64,000 nt of DNA from DASYLJ01 sp036009625 (GCA_036009625.1 DASYLJ010000115.1:1-64000); one strand, 5' to 3'; counted from the first letter of the stretch, positions 7,675-16,302 are shown. A program made the numbers and translations. Notes: generated by a model not told the origin, from the letters alone.

Positions 7675-8235
7675 ATGCGCATCACCCCCACCGCCATTCC
7701 CGACGTGCTCCTGGTCGAGCCGGCGGTACATCGTGACGATCGCGGCTTCTTCCTCGAGTCGTACCATGCGGAGCGCTATCGCGAGCAGGGCATCACGGAG
7801 ACGTTCGTCCAGGACAATCACTCGCGCTCGGTGGTGGGCACGCTGCGCGGGCTGCACGCACAGCGGCTGCAGCCGCAGGCGAAGCTGGTTCGCGTGATTC
7901 AGGGCAGCATCTTCGACGTCGCCGTGGACGTGCGGCGCGGGTCGCCGACGTTCCTCAAGTGGATCGGCCTGGAGCTGTCCGCCGACAACGCGCGTCAGCT
8001 GTACGTGCCCGTGGGCTTCGTCCACGGCTTCTCCGTCGTCACCGAGACGGCGGAGGTCGAGTACAAGTGCTCGACGCCGTACGCCCCCGGCGACGAGTTC
8101 GGCATCGCCTGGAACGACCCGGACATCGGGGTGGTGTGGAACGTCGGGGCGCCGTTGTTGTCGCCGAAGGACGCGAAGCTGCCACGGGTGTCGGAGGTCT
8201 ACGACCAGCTCCCGCTCTGGCAGCCGCGACGCTGA
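7675..8235 (+). CDS. rmlC: dTDP-4-dehydrorhamnose 3,5-epimerase
   Basis: A cupin enzyme of about 186 residues that epimerises C3 and C5 of dTDP-4-keto-6-deoxyglucose. The start RITPTAIPDVLLVEP, the HRDDRGFF segment, the catalytic His region TLRGLHAQ, and VGFVHGFSVV and EVEYKCS all fit RmlC. Three starts are close together: GTG 7663, GTG 7669 (GTGA overlap with rmlA) and ATG 7675. The last opens right at the conserved N-terminus. With rmlA it supplies two of the four rhamnose-donor enzymes for surface polysaccharide. It meets the convergent gene at 8237 with one base between. Confidence 0.95.
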   Translation: MRITPTAIPDVLLVEPAVHRDDRGFFLESYHAERYREQGITETFVQDNHSRSVVGTLRGLHAQRLQPQAKLVRVIQGSIFDVAVDVRRGSPTFLKWIGLELSADNARQLYVPVGFVHGFSVVTETAEVEYKCSTPYAPGDEFGIAWNDPDIGVVWNVGAPLLSPKDAKLPRVSEVYDQLPLWQPRR

Positions 8236-8236
8236 G

Positions 8237-8554
8237 TCACGACGGCTGGGCGATCGCCAGTCCGACGTAGACGTCGCAGCCGACGGGTGCGCCGTCGACC
8301 ATGACCGTCACCTGACGGCGCTCGTAGAGACGGCCGGCGTCCTCGTAGGCGTCCAGGCGCGCCAAGCTCGCATCGTCGACGTCATCGAGGAGGACGCCGT
8401 CGACGCCGTCACCCGGCGAGGGAACGACGTACGGGTAGACGGCGGTACGCCGAACCCAGCCCGTGAGCCGCGCGGGTCGGGCGGGAAACGCGCGGCCGGT
8501 GACCCGATGCTGGACGGAGCGATCGACGAGGGTGCCGTAGACGAAGAGTCGCAC
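8237..8554 (-). CDS. Gamma-glutamylcyclotransferase-like (AIG2/GGCT) protein
   Basis: A 105-residue protein of the GGCT/AIG2 fold. The diagnostic substrate-binding loop VYGTL is at residues 5-9. A central DGVDGVLLDDVDDASLARLDAYED segment carries the acidic catalytic region (Glu after LDAY), and the YERRQVTV strand follows. Relatives release pyroglutamate from gamma-glutamyl amines or peptides. The exact substrate cannot be read from sequence. The gene starts six bases after the upstream ACP-fusion gene, so they are probably co-transcribed. Confidence 0.82.
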   Translation of the reverse strand: MRLFVYGTLVDRSVQHRVTGRAFPARPARLTGWVRRTAVYPYVVPSPGDGVDGVLLDDVDDASLARLDAYEDAGRLYERRQVTVMVDGAPVGCDVYVGLAIAQPS

Positions 8555-8560
8555 CGACGC

Positions 8561-9115
8561 TCAGGCAGCGTTCGGGTGCGGCCGATGACTGCCCGGGGTT
8601 TCCGCGTGCACCGCGACGTCGACGCCGTGCTGCGCGAGCCATGCGAAATGCCCGCGCACGCGGGCGATGGTGGCGTCGTCGCTGGTGCCCGTGACCGTGA
8701 CTTCGAGTCGTGTGCCGGGGCCGGTACGCAGGACGTCGTCGGCGATGGTCTCGGCGGCGTACGGCGTGAGTGGCCCCGCACGCTCGAGTAGGGGGCCGGC
8801 GTCATCGTCGTGACGGAACACGCGTGCCCAGATGGTGGCCGGCTGCATGACACGGCGGGACTCGGCGTCGACGTGTGCCTGGACCACGATGAGCATGGCC
8901 TCGACGAGATCGCCGTAGGTGCGGACCTCGCTGAGCAGCGGCTCGGGCACGGCGACCCCCAGTTCGTCCTCGAGTGCGAGGCCGAGCTCGGCCAGGTCGA
9001 GCGAGTCGGCGGCGAGATCCTCCACCAGCGACAGCTCCGGAAGGAGCTCGTCCTCCTCTACCCCCAGATGGTCTGCGGCGAGCCGGCGCACCCGGGATTC
9101 CACGAGACTCCGCAT
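8561..9115 (-). CDS. Acyl-carrier-protein domain fused to an unknown C-terminal domain
   Basis: A 184-residue protein. Residues 1-75 form an acyl carrier domain: acidic helices around the 4'-phosphopantetheine site DSLDLAEL (Ser38), then the ELGVAVPEP loop. Residues 85-184 form a second domain with strand-like segments (LEVTVTGT, VDVAVHAE) and a helix ARVRGHFAWLAQ, which I do not recognise. A free housekeeping AcpP is about 78 residues and has no such extension. A strong GAGGAGG precedes the ATG. It is followed by the cyclotransferase gene. No PKS or NRPS gene is nearby, so what it carries is unknown. Confidence 0.72.
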   Translation of the reverse strand: MRSLVESRVRRLAADHLGVEEDELLPELSLVEDLAADSLDLAELGLALEDELGVAVPEPLLSEVRTYGDLVEAMLIVVQAHVDAESRRVMQPATIWARVFRHDDDAGPLLERAGPLTPYAAETIADDVLRTGPGTRLEVTVTGTSDDATIARVRGHFAWLAQHGVDVAVHAETPGSHRPHPNAA

Positions 9116-9693
9116 GCCCCCACCTCCTCATGCTGACTGTTGCTCGGACGTGGCTCGCGAACCCGAACGGCTCTGCGTGTAGCACAACTTCCGCTCGGGT
9201 TCAGCAAGCCCGGCAAACTATTTCTCTCGTTCCGCACGCGCGAGGCTCAGTCGTCCTGCTTCCTGCCGATGGTGGTCTTGGTGCTTGGAGCGTGCCCACG
9301 GCCACACCTGACGGAGGAAGCTCTGGCCTCCGATGTTGCTCGGCGCCGTCGCGAGGCCCGTCATCTGCATCGGCCAGTCGCCCTCCCTCTGCACGTCCCG
9401 GGGTCCGGGCCATGACTGGTGCCGCAGACGGCTGCGCGCCGCCGGCGCTGTCGTGGACGTCGTCATTGTGGCGAGGCCTCCAGGCCCGGACCCGTGTGCG
9501 GGCGGGCGCTTGTGAGCGTTCACCACCAGGGCATTCGGCGTGATCGGACAATGTGCCGGGGTGCGAAACCGTGGGATGGAACGGTGCGGCATGTGCAACG
9601 GGGCGCGTCAGAAACCGCCGGGGCTTGCTCTCCACGGCGTCGGCCTGCTCAATTACGGAAATTCGTCAGGCATTAGACGGGGGGACGTCGCCA
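9116..9693. other. Intergenic region, no supported gene
   Basis: This 578-base gap lies between the divergently transcribed ACP-fusion gene and the DUF1329 gene. Reading frames through it are short, Arg/Pro-rich and lack domain-like patterns or good ribosome sites. It must hold the promoters of both flanking genes, but I see no clear -35/-10 pair. Confidence 0.5.
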
Positions 9694-11010
9694 ATGTGGA
9701 GAACGACAACGCTGCTGGCGCTCGTGATGTGTGGAGCGCTGGTGATTCCGTCCGGCGCGCGCGCCGAGCTCGCCGTCGGTACGATGCTCGACCAGAGCAA
9801 CGCCGAGGAGGCGAAGGACCTGCTACCGCCCGAGATCTACGAGCACTACAAGAAGGGCGAGTACGCGAACGTCATCGTCGACTATCCCAACTCGGCATTC
9901 CAGTGGGACGACACGCATGCGGCGGCGACGGAATGGAACCGCCAGAACCTGACGCTCGACGAGAACAAGCAGCCGGTCGACAAGAACACCGGGAAGAAGC
10001 CGGAATACATCACCGGCACGTTGTTCCCGGACATCAAGGAAGACGATCCCGACGCGGCGTACAAGATTCTCTGGAACACGACCTACACCGTGTTCATCGG
10101 CGGCAACAGCCGGAACACGACGGCGCTCAACTGGTTGAGCCCGAGCGGGATCGACCGCAGCGCGATCCAGGACGTGACGTTCCTGTACTACGACGGGCAG
10201 CCGAAGCGTCTCATCCCGGAGAAGAATCCCGACAATCTGCTCTTCCAGTTCCTGGCGCTCACCATGACGCCTGCCGACCTCCAGGGCACCGCTGCGCTGT
10301 CGTGGCGCTACAATGATCCCGACAAGCGCGATGCGAGCTGGGCCTACGTGCCGGCGCTGCGTCGCGTGCGGTCGGTGTCACCCACCAATCGGTCCGACGG
10401 CTTCCTCGGCTCGGACCTCAGCCAGGACGACGGCAACTTCTTCGACGGCAAGCCGCAGGACTTCGTCTGGAAGCTCACGGGGCACAAAGACGGCCTGCGC
10501 ATCACCGACCCCGACGCGCTCAAGGGGCAGGTGAAGCGCGTGGCCATGCCCGGCGGCGGGTGGCGGACCATCTTCGCCAACAACGAGAAGACCGCCGGAT
10601 TCCAGATCGACGGTTGGAAGGGCATCGCCTGGGCGCCCGTGGCCGCCGGGCTCACCAAGCGCAAGATGTGGGTGATCGAAGGCGTGCCGAAGGACAAGTA
10701 CTACCTCTACGGGAAGATCGAGCTCTGGATCGACGACTACACGTATGAGGGTGCCTGGAACCGTCGCTTCTCCTGGCAGGGCGAGCTGATGAACACCTAC
10801 CAGATTTCCGGTCCGCCCTCGGCGCCGTTCACCGACACCGAGCGATGGCTGGGCTCGACGTTCGGCTATCAGTGCGCCGAGAACATCAAGGCCAACCGCG
10901 CCACGCTGGCTGGTCTGGTGGCGCCGGGCGAGGACGTCGGCAACGATCGACGTCAGCCGCTGGAGCCGGGGTTCTTCGACTTCGCGACGCTGAGTCGATT
11001 CGGAAAGTAG
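9694..11010 (+). CDS. DUF1329 exported protein (LolB/LppX-like fold)
   Basis: A 438-residue exported protein. The signal peptide (WRTTTLLALVMCGALVIPSGARA) has a likely cut before ELAVG. The mature part matches DUF1329: the early GEYAN...YPNSAFQW segment, SWRYNDPDKRDASWAYVPALRRVRSVS, SDLSQDDGNFFDGKP, and a late KIELWIDDYTYEGAWNRRFSW. The fold resembles lipid-carrying LolB/LppX barrels, and genes of this family often sit near catabolic or RND genes for hydrophobic compounds. The ATG at 9694 is preferred because upstream residues are low-quality sequence before the signal. It may bind or move hydrophobic ligands in the periplasm. Confidence 0.85.
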   Translation: MWRTTTLLALVMCGALVIPSGARAELAVGTMLDQSNAEEAKDLLPPEIYEHYKKGEYANVIVDYPNSAFQWDDTHAAATEWNRQNLTLDENKQPVDKNTGKKPEYITGTLFPDIKEDDPDAAYKILWNTTYTVFIGGNSRNTTALNWLSPSGIDRSAIQDVTFLYYDGQPKRLIPEKNPDNLLFQFLALTMTPADLQGTAALSWRYNDPDKRDASWAYVPALRRVRSVSPTNRSDGFLGSDLSQDDGNFFDGKPQDFVWKLTGHKDGLRITDPDALKGQVKRVAMPGGGWRTIFANNEKTAGFQIDGWKGIAWAPVAAGLTKRKMWVIEGVPKDKYYLYGKIELWIDDYTYEGAWNRRFSWQGELMNTYQISGPPSAPFTDTERWLGSTFGYQCAENIKANRATLAGLVAPGEDVGNDRRQPLEPGFFDFATLSRFGK

Positions 11011-11129
11011 CGCATGGCGTGGGCGGAGCCGGTGACACCAGTCAGCCGGCGCCGCCCTCGGCCTGGCAGCGCGCATTCCTGATCAACTCGGCGAGCGAAT
11101 AGTATCCGCACGCGGCCTTTCGGTCGGTA

Positions 11130-11552
11130 TCACTGCCGGTCGTGAGGTCGCCGACGGCGTCTTCGGCGCGAGGCCAGCGGGCGTTCCTGCTGCGATGTTC
11201 TCGTCTCGACTCCGCAGTCCGGGGGCATGTCGCCCGTAGCGACATAGCTGCGGCACTCGGCATCGCTCGCGAACCAGAGATTCGCGACGACCGTCCACTT
11301 TCCAATCGGATCCGCCTGGAGTGCGCTCCTCCCGAGGCGAAGGCAGGCCTCCTGGCCGACGATCGTGGGGAGGGCCATGACCCATACGGGTCCAGTGATC
11401 TCCGAACGGACACGGCGTGGACCCGCCACGGGGGGTGGTACTGCGATCGTCTCCGGCGTCGGAGGTCGTCGACGGCTCCCGGTCACCCAGACGCCCACCA
11501 GGATCGCGAGGGCGACAGCCGACACGAGGAAGACTCCGCGAGGTCGTTTCAT
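11130..11552 (-). CDS. Small membrane-anchored hypothetical, possibly frameshifted
   Basis: A 140-residue frame with an N-terminal membrane helix (VFLVSAVALAILVGVWV) and a periplasmic part with several cysteines (EACLRLG, AECRSY, PPDCGV). After about residue 120 it turns into an Arg-rich tail with poor third-position GC. The neighbouring frame continues with high third-position GC (DRKAACGYYSLAELIRNARC) to a stop at 11042. A one-base indel near 11185-11195 would join the two into a protein of about 170 residues. The ATG at 11552 lacks a strong ribosome site. Function unknown. Confidence 0.5.
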   Translation of the reverse strand: MKRPRGVFLVSAVALAILVGVWVTGSRRRPPTPETIAVPPPVAGPRRVRSEITGPVWVMALPTIVGQEACLRLGRSALQADPIGKWTVVANLWFASDAECRSYVATGDMPPDCGVETRTSQQERPLASRRRRRRRPHDRQ

Positions 11553-11642
11553 GGCCGGGGTAATCGGCGGCGTGACTCAGCAGTCAAGGGACGCGGTGCC
11601 GATGGGCGGCTCGCGCGCTATCGTCGAACGAGAGGGCAAACC

Positions 11643-12608
11643 ATGCGGACCATCGTGTGCACCGAGATCGGGTCGCCAGACCTGTTGACGATCGAAGACC
11701 GACCTGCGCTCGAGCCGAGCGCCGGCCAACTGGTCATCGACGTCAAAGCAGCCGGCGTGAACTTCGTCGATGGCCTCTTCGTCCTCGGCAAGTATCAGAT
11801 CAAGCCGCCGCTACCGTTCACGCCGGGGAGTGAAGTCGCCGGCATCGTCAGCGCCGTCGGACCAGGGGTGAACGCCTTCGCCGCCGGCGACCGCGTGCTC
11901 GCCAGTTGTGGGCTCGGTGGCTTCAGCGAGCAGATCGCGGCCTTCCCCGAACAGGTGCAGCGTATCCCTGGCACTCTCGACTTCGCACGCGCCGCGACCT
12001 GTATGCAGAGCTACTGCACGGCGTGGTTCGCCCTGACGCGACGGACCACGCTGCAGTCCGGCGACGCTCTGCTCGTGCTCGGTGCAGGCGGCGGTGTCGG
12101 TCTGGCGGCAGTCGATGTCGGGAGGTCGCTCGGGGCACGCGTGATCGCCGCCGCCTCATCGGAGGACAAGCGCGCTGCCGCCACCGCCGCCGGCGCCGCG
12201 GTGGTCGTCGATTCCACCGCCACGGACCTGAAGGACCGCATCCGGCAGGTGGGCGGGATCGACGTGGCGTATGATCCCGTCGGCGGCGAGCTCTCCGAGG
12301 TCGCCTTGCGGGTGCTGGCACCGAGCGGGCGCCTGTTGGTGATCGGCTTCGCTGCCGGCCCGATTCCACGCCTGCCACTGAATCACATCCTGCTTCGCAA
12401 TCGCTCGGTCATCGGCGTCGACTGGGGCGCGTGGTCGATGGCCGATCCGGATGCCAACCGCAGCATGCTCGCCGTGGTCCTTGCGCGCATCGGTGACGGA
12501 ACGCTCTCGCCCGTGGCGCCGCGGGAGTATCCGCTCGCGGAAGCTGGGCGGGCGCTGCACGATCAGTTGGAGCGTCGCGTGACGGGGAAGGCGGTGCTCG
12601 TCGTGTGA
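11643..12608 (+). CDS. NADPH:quinone oxidoreductase-family (zinc-free MDR) protein
   Basis: A 321-residue medium-chain dehydrogenase/reductase. The N-terminal GroES-like domain contains AAGVNFVDGLFVLGKYQ and PFTPGSEVAGIV, typical of QOR and crotonyl/enoyl-reductase relatives. The Rossmann domain has the NADPH loop LGAGGGVGLAAV, with PVGGELSEVALR and RLLVIGFAAG later. Catalytic zinc ligands of alcohol dehydrogenases are absent. The ATG at 11643 gives the usual family N-terminus (MRTIVCTEIG). The substrate may be a quinone or an unsaturated acyl compound; sequence alone does not decide. Confidence 0.9.
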   Translation: MRTIVCTEIGSPDLLTIEDRPALEPSAGQLVIDVKAAGVNFVDGLFVLGKYQIKPPLPFTPGSEVAGIVSAVGPGVNAFAAGDRVLASCGLGGFSEQIAAFPEQVQRIPGTLDFARAATCMQSYCTAWFALTRRTTLQSGDALLVLGAGGGVGLAAVDVGRSLGARVIAAASSEDKRAAATAAGAAVVVDSTATDLKDRIRQVGGIDVAYDPVGGELSEVALRVLAPSGRLLVIGFAAGPIPRLPLNHILLRNRSVIGVDWGAWSMADPDANRSMLAVVLARIGDGTLSPVAPREYPLAEAGRALHDQLERRVTGKAVLVV

Positions 12609-12630
12609 TGAGGCGTGTCGACGCTGCAGC

Positions 12631-13299
12631 TCAGAGCCCAGCTTCGTGCCGGACCTCGCCAACGTAGCGGCGCGTGCAGGTACCGACCTCCGGGCGGAAG
12701 ACCGAGACCACCACGGACAGCGTGGCGGGGGGGCGTGGTGACTTCGGGTGGCGCGGGGGCGGGCCATCGATGGTCAGCGTACCGTTGCCGCACCAGTCGG
12801 CCGACCCATCGCTGAACATGCAGTTGCCCTCGCCGATCGACCACGGAAATGTCGCGCCGGCGCCAGAGTCCTCGATGGTGTCGCTCGCGTGGATCGTCAC
12901 GTCGAGCCTGTCGCGGGACCGATCGAGGACCTCGAACCAGATCGTGACCGGCTCCGTCGGGTACCCGGCGGGCAGCGTGGTGCACGTCGTATCGAGCAGG
13001 GCCCCCTCGAACGAGTAGGACCCACGATAGTGGGGGGCGCGCGCGCATTCGACGATGCCATCGCGGACGCAGCCGAGCAGCAACTCCTTGGTACAGATGC
13101 GTTTGGCTGGCCACCGCTTCATCGGCGCGTGCCACGCCGCACACGCCGCAATGCCATCGCGACAGGCGCGGCGGCACGTCGCACGTCGCTCCGCGCGAAG
13201 GGACGGGGGCGCGCAGAGTGCCATGGCGAGCAGTGCGGAGAGGGCGATCGCACGCTGCGCGAGGAACGGGGCCGGAGGCACGAACGCCGGATACGCCAC
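12631..13299 (-). CDS. Exported cysteine-rich hypothetical protein
   Basis: A protein of about 222 residues with a signal-like hydrophobic stretch (AIALSALLAMALCAPPSLRA). It then has paired CX3C-type motifs (CRRACRDGIAAC and a second ICTKELLLGCVRDGIVEC), which look like disulfide-linked helical hairpins. A C-terminal half of beta character follows, with three more cysteines (GNCMFSD, DWCGNG, GTCTRRY). The start is uncertain: GTG 13299 is the first reasonable codon before the signal, and a longer frame reaches 13494 without signal character. It is convergent with the quinone oxidoreductase. I do not recognise the family. Confidence 0.6.
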   Translation of the reverse strand: MAYPAFVPPAPFLAQRAIALSALLAMALCAPPSLRAERRATCRRACRDGIAACAAWHAPMKRWPAKRICTKELLLGCVRDGIVECARAPHYRGSYSFEGALLDTTCTTLPAGYPTEPVTIWFEVLDRSRDRLDVTIHASDTIEDSGAGATFPWSIGEGNCMFSDGSADWCGNGTLTIDGPPPRHPKSPRPPATLSVVVSVFRPEVGTCTRRYVGEVRHEAGL

Positions 13300-13578
13300 G
13301 TCCCGCCTGATGGCAAAGCGGGGAGAGTGACCTGAGTCGGGGAACGACTGGGCGACACGGACCGAGTGAGCGGAATCGCGGCCGTTGCGAAGTGCCCCGG
13401 CCGGAATCGAAACCAGCAACCCTCCCTTGGGTCTCCCGACCTCAAGCACGAACAGGCTCACAAGGGCTGGGCGGCATGCGTCGCCAGCAAGCAACCGAAG
13501 TCACGGACCCCTGCTGAATTGAGCCTGGGGAAACGGGCCGACGTGGGAGGGCCACGCGGAATCGTTCGGGTGTCGGTA

Positions 13579-13651
13579 TGCCCCCGGCTGGAATCGAACC
13601 AGCGACCCCCTGCTTAGGAGGCAGGTGCTCTGTCCACTGAGCTACGAGGGC
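13579..13651 (-). tRNA. tRNA-Arg(CCT)
   Basis: A full cloverleaf on the minus strand. The acceptor GCCCTCG pairs with CGGGGGC (one G-U). The anticodon stem CCTGC/GCAGG encloses loop CTCCTAA, giving anticodon CCT that reads AGG. The T-arm is GGTTCGATTCC. CCA is not encoded. 73 nucleotides. Confidence 0.95.
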
Positions 13652-13768
13652 GGCGTAGCGACGAGGCGCACGTACCGTAAGCACGCCGGGCGAGCAACCG
13701 CGGGTTGTGCGGTCATTTGGAGACGTGGCACGCTCATTTCGTACGCGAACCCCCCGGGGAGGTGAACG

Positions 13769-14932
13769 ATGTCGGCGTTGAAACAGTACCTGGACCGCAT
13801 CGATGGTTTGGCGCCACTCGTGCGCGAGCAAGCCGCGGCCTCCGAGCGCGAGGGACAGCTCACATCCCCGGTCGTCGAGGCTCTGCATGTCGCCGGTCTG
13901 TTCCGCATCTTCCTCCCGGCGGCGATGGACGGTGGCGACGTCACCATCCCCGAGTCGGTCCGCCTGTTCGAGGCGATGGCGCGACTCGACGCGTCTGCCG
14001 GATGGAATCTCGCGATCTGCGCCGGTGGCCCGCTGTTCGGTCACTTCGCGTCGAAGGCGGCATTCGACGACATCTTCAGCGATCCGCGGGCCGTGGTCGC
14101 CGGCACGCTGAATCCGCTGGGGACACGGGCGCTGCCGTGTGACGGCGGCTGGCGCTTCAGCGGCCGCGCCAGCTACGTGAGCGGCTCGGCGCACGCCACG
14201 TGGCTCAATACGGCCGCCGTCGAAGTCCACGACGGCGGGCCGCGCATCGTCGAGGGCATGCCAGCCATGCGCACCGGGCTCTTCCCGATGACGCACTGCC
14301 GGATCCTCGACACCTGGGCCGTCACCGGCATGCGGGGCACGGGTAGCAACGACTGCGTCTTCGAGGACGTCTTCGTTCCCGACGCGTACACCTACGAGTG
14401 GCCGAACCCACGATCGACGTGGCGGCCCGGCGCGTTCGCGGTGGTGCCGCTGACGACGCAGCTCGGCGGCAGCCTCGCTGCCGTTGCCCTCGGCGCGGCA
14501 CGCCACGCCATCGACGCGCTGATGGAGCTAGCCACCGCAAAGGTGCCGACGGGAACCCGGGCGCTCATGCGGGAGCGGCCGCTGATGCAGCAGCAGCTTG
14601 GTCAGGCCGAGGGATGGCTCCAGGCGGGCCGCGCGTACCTCTTCGCGGCCACGGACGAGGTGTGGCGCCGGGGAGAGCAGGGGATTCCGTTCGACCTCCC
14701 GGCTCGTGCCGCAGCGCGACTCGCCGCGGTCACCGCGACGAAGCTCGCCGCGCAGGCCGTCGACCTGGTGCACGACGCCGCCGGCATGAGCTCCGTCCAG
14801 ACGTCATCGGAGATCGACCGTTGCTGGCGTGACGTGCACACCATCACGCAGCACGTGATCCTCGGGACGGGCCGCTACGAGGTCATCGGACGCGTGATGA
14901 TGGGCCTCGATCCCGAGTCGCCGATCATCTGA
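13769..14932 (+). CDS. Acyl-CoA dehydrogenase-fold flavoprotein (HsaA/DszC-like)
   Basis: A 387-residue protein with the acyl-CoA dehydrogenase fold. The N-terminal helical domain is followed by the central beta domain (WRFSGRASYVSGSAHATW, TWAVTGMRGTGSNDCVFEDVFVP) and a C-terminal four-helix bundle ending DVHTITQHVILGTGRYEVIG. The TQH and G-Y-E motifs and missing dehydrogenase Glu are typical of group D flavin-dependent monooxygenases rather than beta-oxidation dehydrogenases. Such enzymes hydroxylate aromatic or sulfur substrates with FMNH2 from a separate reductase. None is adjacent. A strong GGGGAGGTGAACG precedes the ATG. Confidence 0.83.
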   Translation: MSALKQYLDRIDGLAPLVREQAAASEREGQLTSPVVEALHVAGLFRIFLPAAMDGGDVTIPESVRLFEAMARLDASAGWNLAICAGGPLFGHFASKAAFDDIFSDPRAVVAGTLNPLGTRALPCDGGWRFSGRASYVSGSAHATWLNTAAVEVHDGGPRIVEGMPAMRTGLFPMTHCRILDTWAVTGMRGTGSNDCVFEDVFVPDAYTYEWPNPRSTWRPGAFAVVPLTTQLGGSLAAVALGAARHAIDALMELATAKVPTGTRALMRERPLMQQQLGQAEGWLQAGRAYLFAATDEVWRRGEQGIPFDLPARAAARLAAVTATKLAAQAVDLVHDAAGMSSVQTSSEIDRCWRDVHTITQHVILGTGRYEVIGRVMMGLDPESPII

Positions 14933-14933
14933 C

Positions 14934-15317
14934 TCACTGCAGGATGCCCGGCACCTGCAGCGCGAACCGCGGAATCGCGGCACGGAACACGCGACCGCCG
15001 GCCTCGTGCATCTCGTAGGTGCCTTCCATCGTGCCGACGGGTGTCGCGAGGACCGCTCCGCTCGTATAGCGGTGGACGTCGCCCTGGCCGAGGATGGGCT
15101 GCTGGCCCACCACCCCGGGGCCCTCGACTTCCTCGACGTTGCCGTTACCGTCGGTGATGATCCAGTGCCGTCGGCGGAGCTGCACCCGGGTGGTGCCCTG
15201 GTTCTCGATCGTCACCATGTAGGCGAAGGCGAAGTTGTTCTCGTCGGGATTCGAGCGGTCGTCGAGATAGACCGATTCCACGGTGATGTGGATCCCCTCG
15301 GTGTCTGCGGTCGGCAT
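14934..15317 (-). CDS. apaG: ApaG protein
   Basis: A 127-residue ApaG/DUF525 protein with an Ig-like beta fold. Hallmarks are the opening strand IHITVESVYL, FAFAYMVTIENQG, HWIITDGNG and VEGPGVVGQQPIL, and the YTSGAVLATPVGTMEGTYEM segment. In enterobacteria the gene sits with apaH and ksgA and has been linked to cation efflux, but its biochemical role is not settled. Here it is isolated, convergent with the flavoprotein gene with one base between stops. Confidence 0.95.
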   Translation of the reverse strand: MPTADTEGIHITVESVYLDDRSNPDENNFAFAYMVTIENQGTTRVQLRRRHWIITDGNGNVEEVEGPGVVGQQPILGQGDVHRYTSGAVLATPVGTMEGTYEMHEAGGRVFRAAIPRFALQVPGILQ

Positions 15318-15382
15318 CGGGCGCTTTTCCTACCAGCCGTTGCGCGCAGGTCAAACGGGTACCGCCGTGGTAGAGAGCCGGC

Positions 15383-16300
15383 ATGCGTGACCACGACGCC
15401 CGACTCCGACGGCTCGAGCGCGGGGCTGCCGCGGCCCTCACCGTCTTCGGTGCGCTCCTCCTGATGGGCCAGCTGCCGCCGCAGAAGGCACGTGGTGTGG
15501 AAGGCGAATCCTTCGTCCTGCGAGACGCGCAGGGGACCGTGCGGGCAGTCCTCGGCATGCAGGACGGCACCACCGTCGCACTGACGCTCAAGAGCGCCGC
15601 AGGCGAGGATCGCGTCGCCCTGCTGGTCCGCGCCGACGGCACCAGCCTGATGCGTGCCCTCGACCGCGGCGGTCGCGCCGGCGTGGAGATCGGTGCCCGC
15701 ACCGATGGCACGGGTGTGACCGTCCTCGATCGCGGCGGGCGTACCCGTGCGGCAATGGCGGTCGCGAACGACGGACGGGCCGGCGTCACGCTCGGCGAGT
15801 CGTCGGCGAAGGACCGCGTGCGCCTCTCGCTGGCGACGGGGGGCGCCGGCGGGCTGTCGTTCCTCGATGGGGCCGGAGTCGAGCGTGCGGCGCTCACCGC
15901 CCACGACGACGGTGCGCCGTCGCTCGCCCTCGCCGATCCGAGCGGGACCGTTCGTGCATCGGCGGCGGTCACCGGTGACGGCGCGGCGATCGCGGTGCAC
16001 GGCGGCGATCGCAAGACTGGTGCGGTGCTCACGGCGACGGCGCTCACCATCGGCGAGGGCAGCGGACGACCGCGTCTCACCCTTCGTGGCGACAACGCCC
16101 CGGGCGTGGTCCTGAGCGACGTCGGGGGTCGCCAACGCGCCACGCTCGACGTCGCCGCCGACGGTACCACGCGGCTCGACCTGACCGATCCGAGCGGGCG
16201 GCCCCGCGCCGCGATGACCGTCACTGGCGGCGGCAACCCGACGATCGTGCTCAACGACGACGCCGCCAAGCCGATCTTCCAAGCGCCGCGCGATCGCTAG
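15383..16300 (+). CDS. Membrane-anchored protein of short tandem repeats
   Basis: A 305-residue protein with one N-terminal membrane helix (AAALTVFGALLLMG near residues 15-28). From about residue 42 it is built of roughly 11 imperfect repeats of 22-24 residues. The core pattern is LxDxxGxxRAxLxVxxDG (for example VLRDAQGTVRAVLG, VLDRGGRTRAAMAV, LADPSGTVRASAAV, LTDPSGRPRAAMTV). This periodicity suggests a regular beta-solenoid or beta-sheet stack outside the membrane. No catalytic motif is present. A GC hairpin lies just after the stop. It may be a surface or scaffolding protein; function unknown. Confidence 0.7.
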   Translation: MRDHDARLRRLERGAAAALTVFGALLLMGQLPPQKARGVEGESFVLRDAQGTVRAVLGMQDGTTVALTLKSAAGEDRVALLVRADGTSLMRALDRGGRAGVEIGARTDGTGVTVLDRGGRTRAAMAVANDGRAGVTLGESSAKDRVRLSLATGGAGGLSFLDGAGVERAALTAHDDGAPSLALADPSGTVRASAAVTGDGAAIAVHGGDRKTGAVLTATALTIGEGSGRPRLTLRGDNAPGVVLSDVGGRQRATLDVAADGTTRLDLTDPSGRPRAAMTVTGGGNPTIVLNDDAAKPIFQAPRDR

Positions 16301-16302
16301 CC

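Noticed and set aside
13390..13460. A stretch resembling a T-arm (GGAATCGAAACCAGC) near tRNA-Arg, as if a decayed tRNA
   Set aside because: It does not fold into a cloverleaf, no anticodon arm can be drawn, and the similarity is limited to one arm with an extra base.
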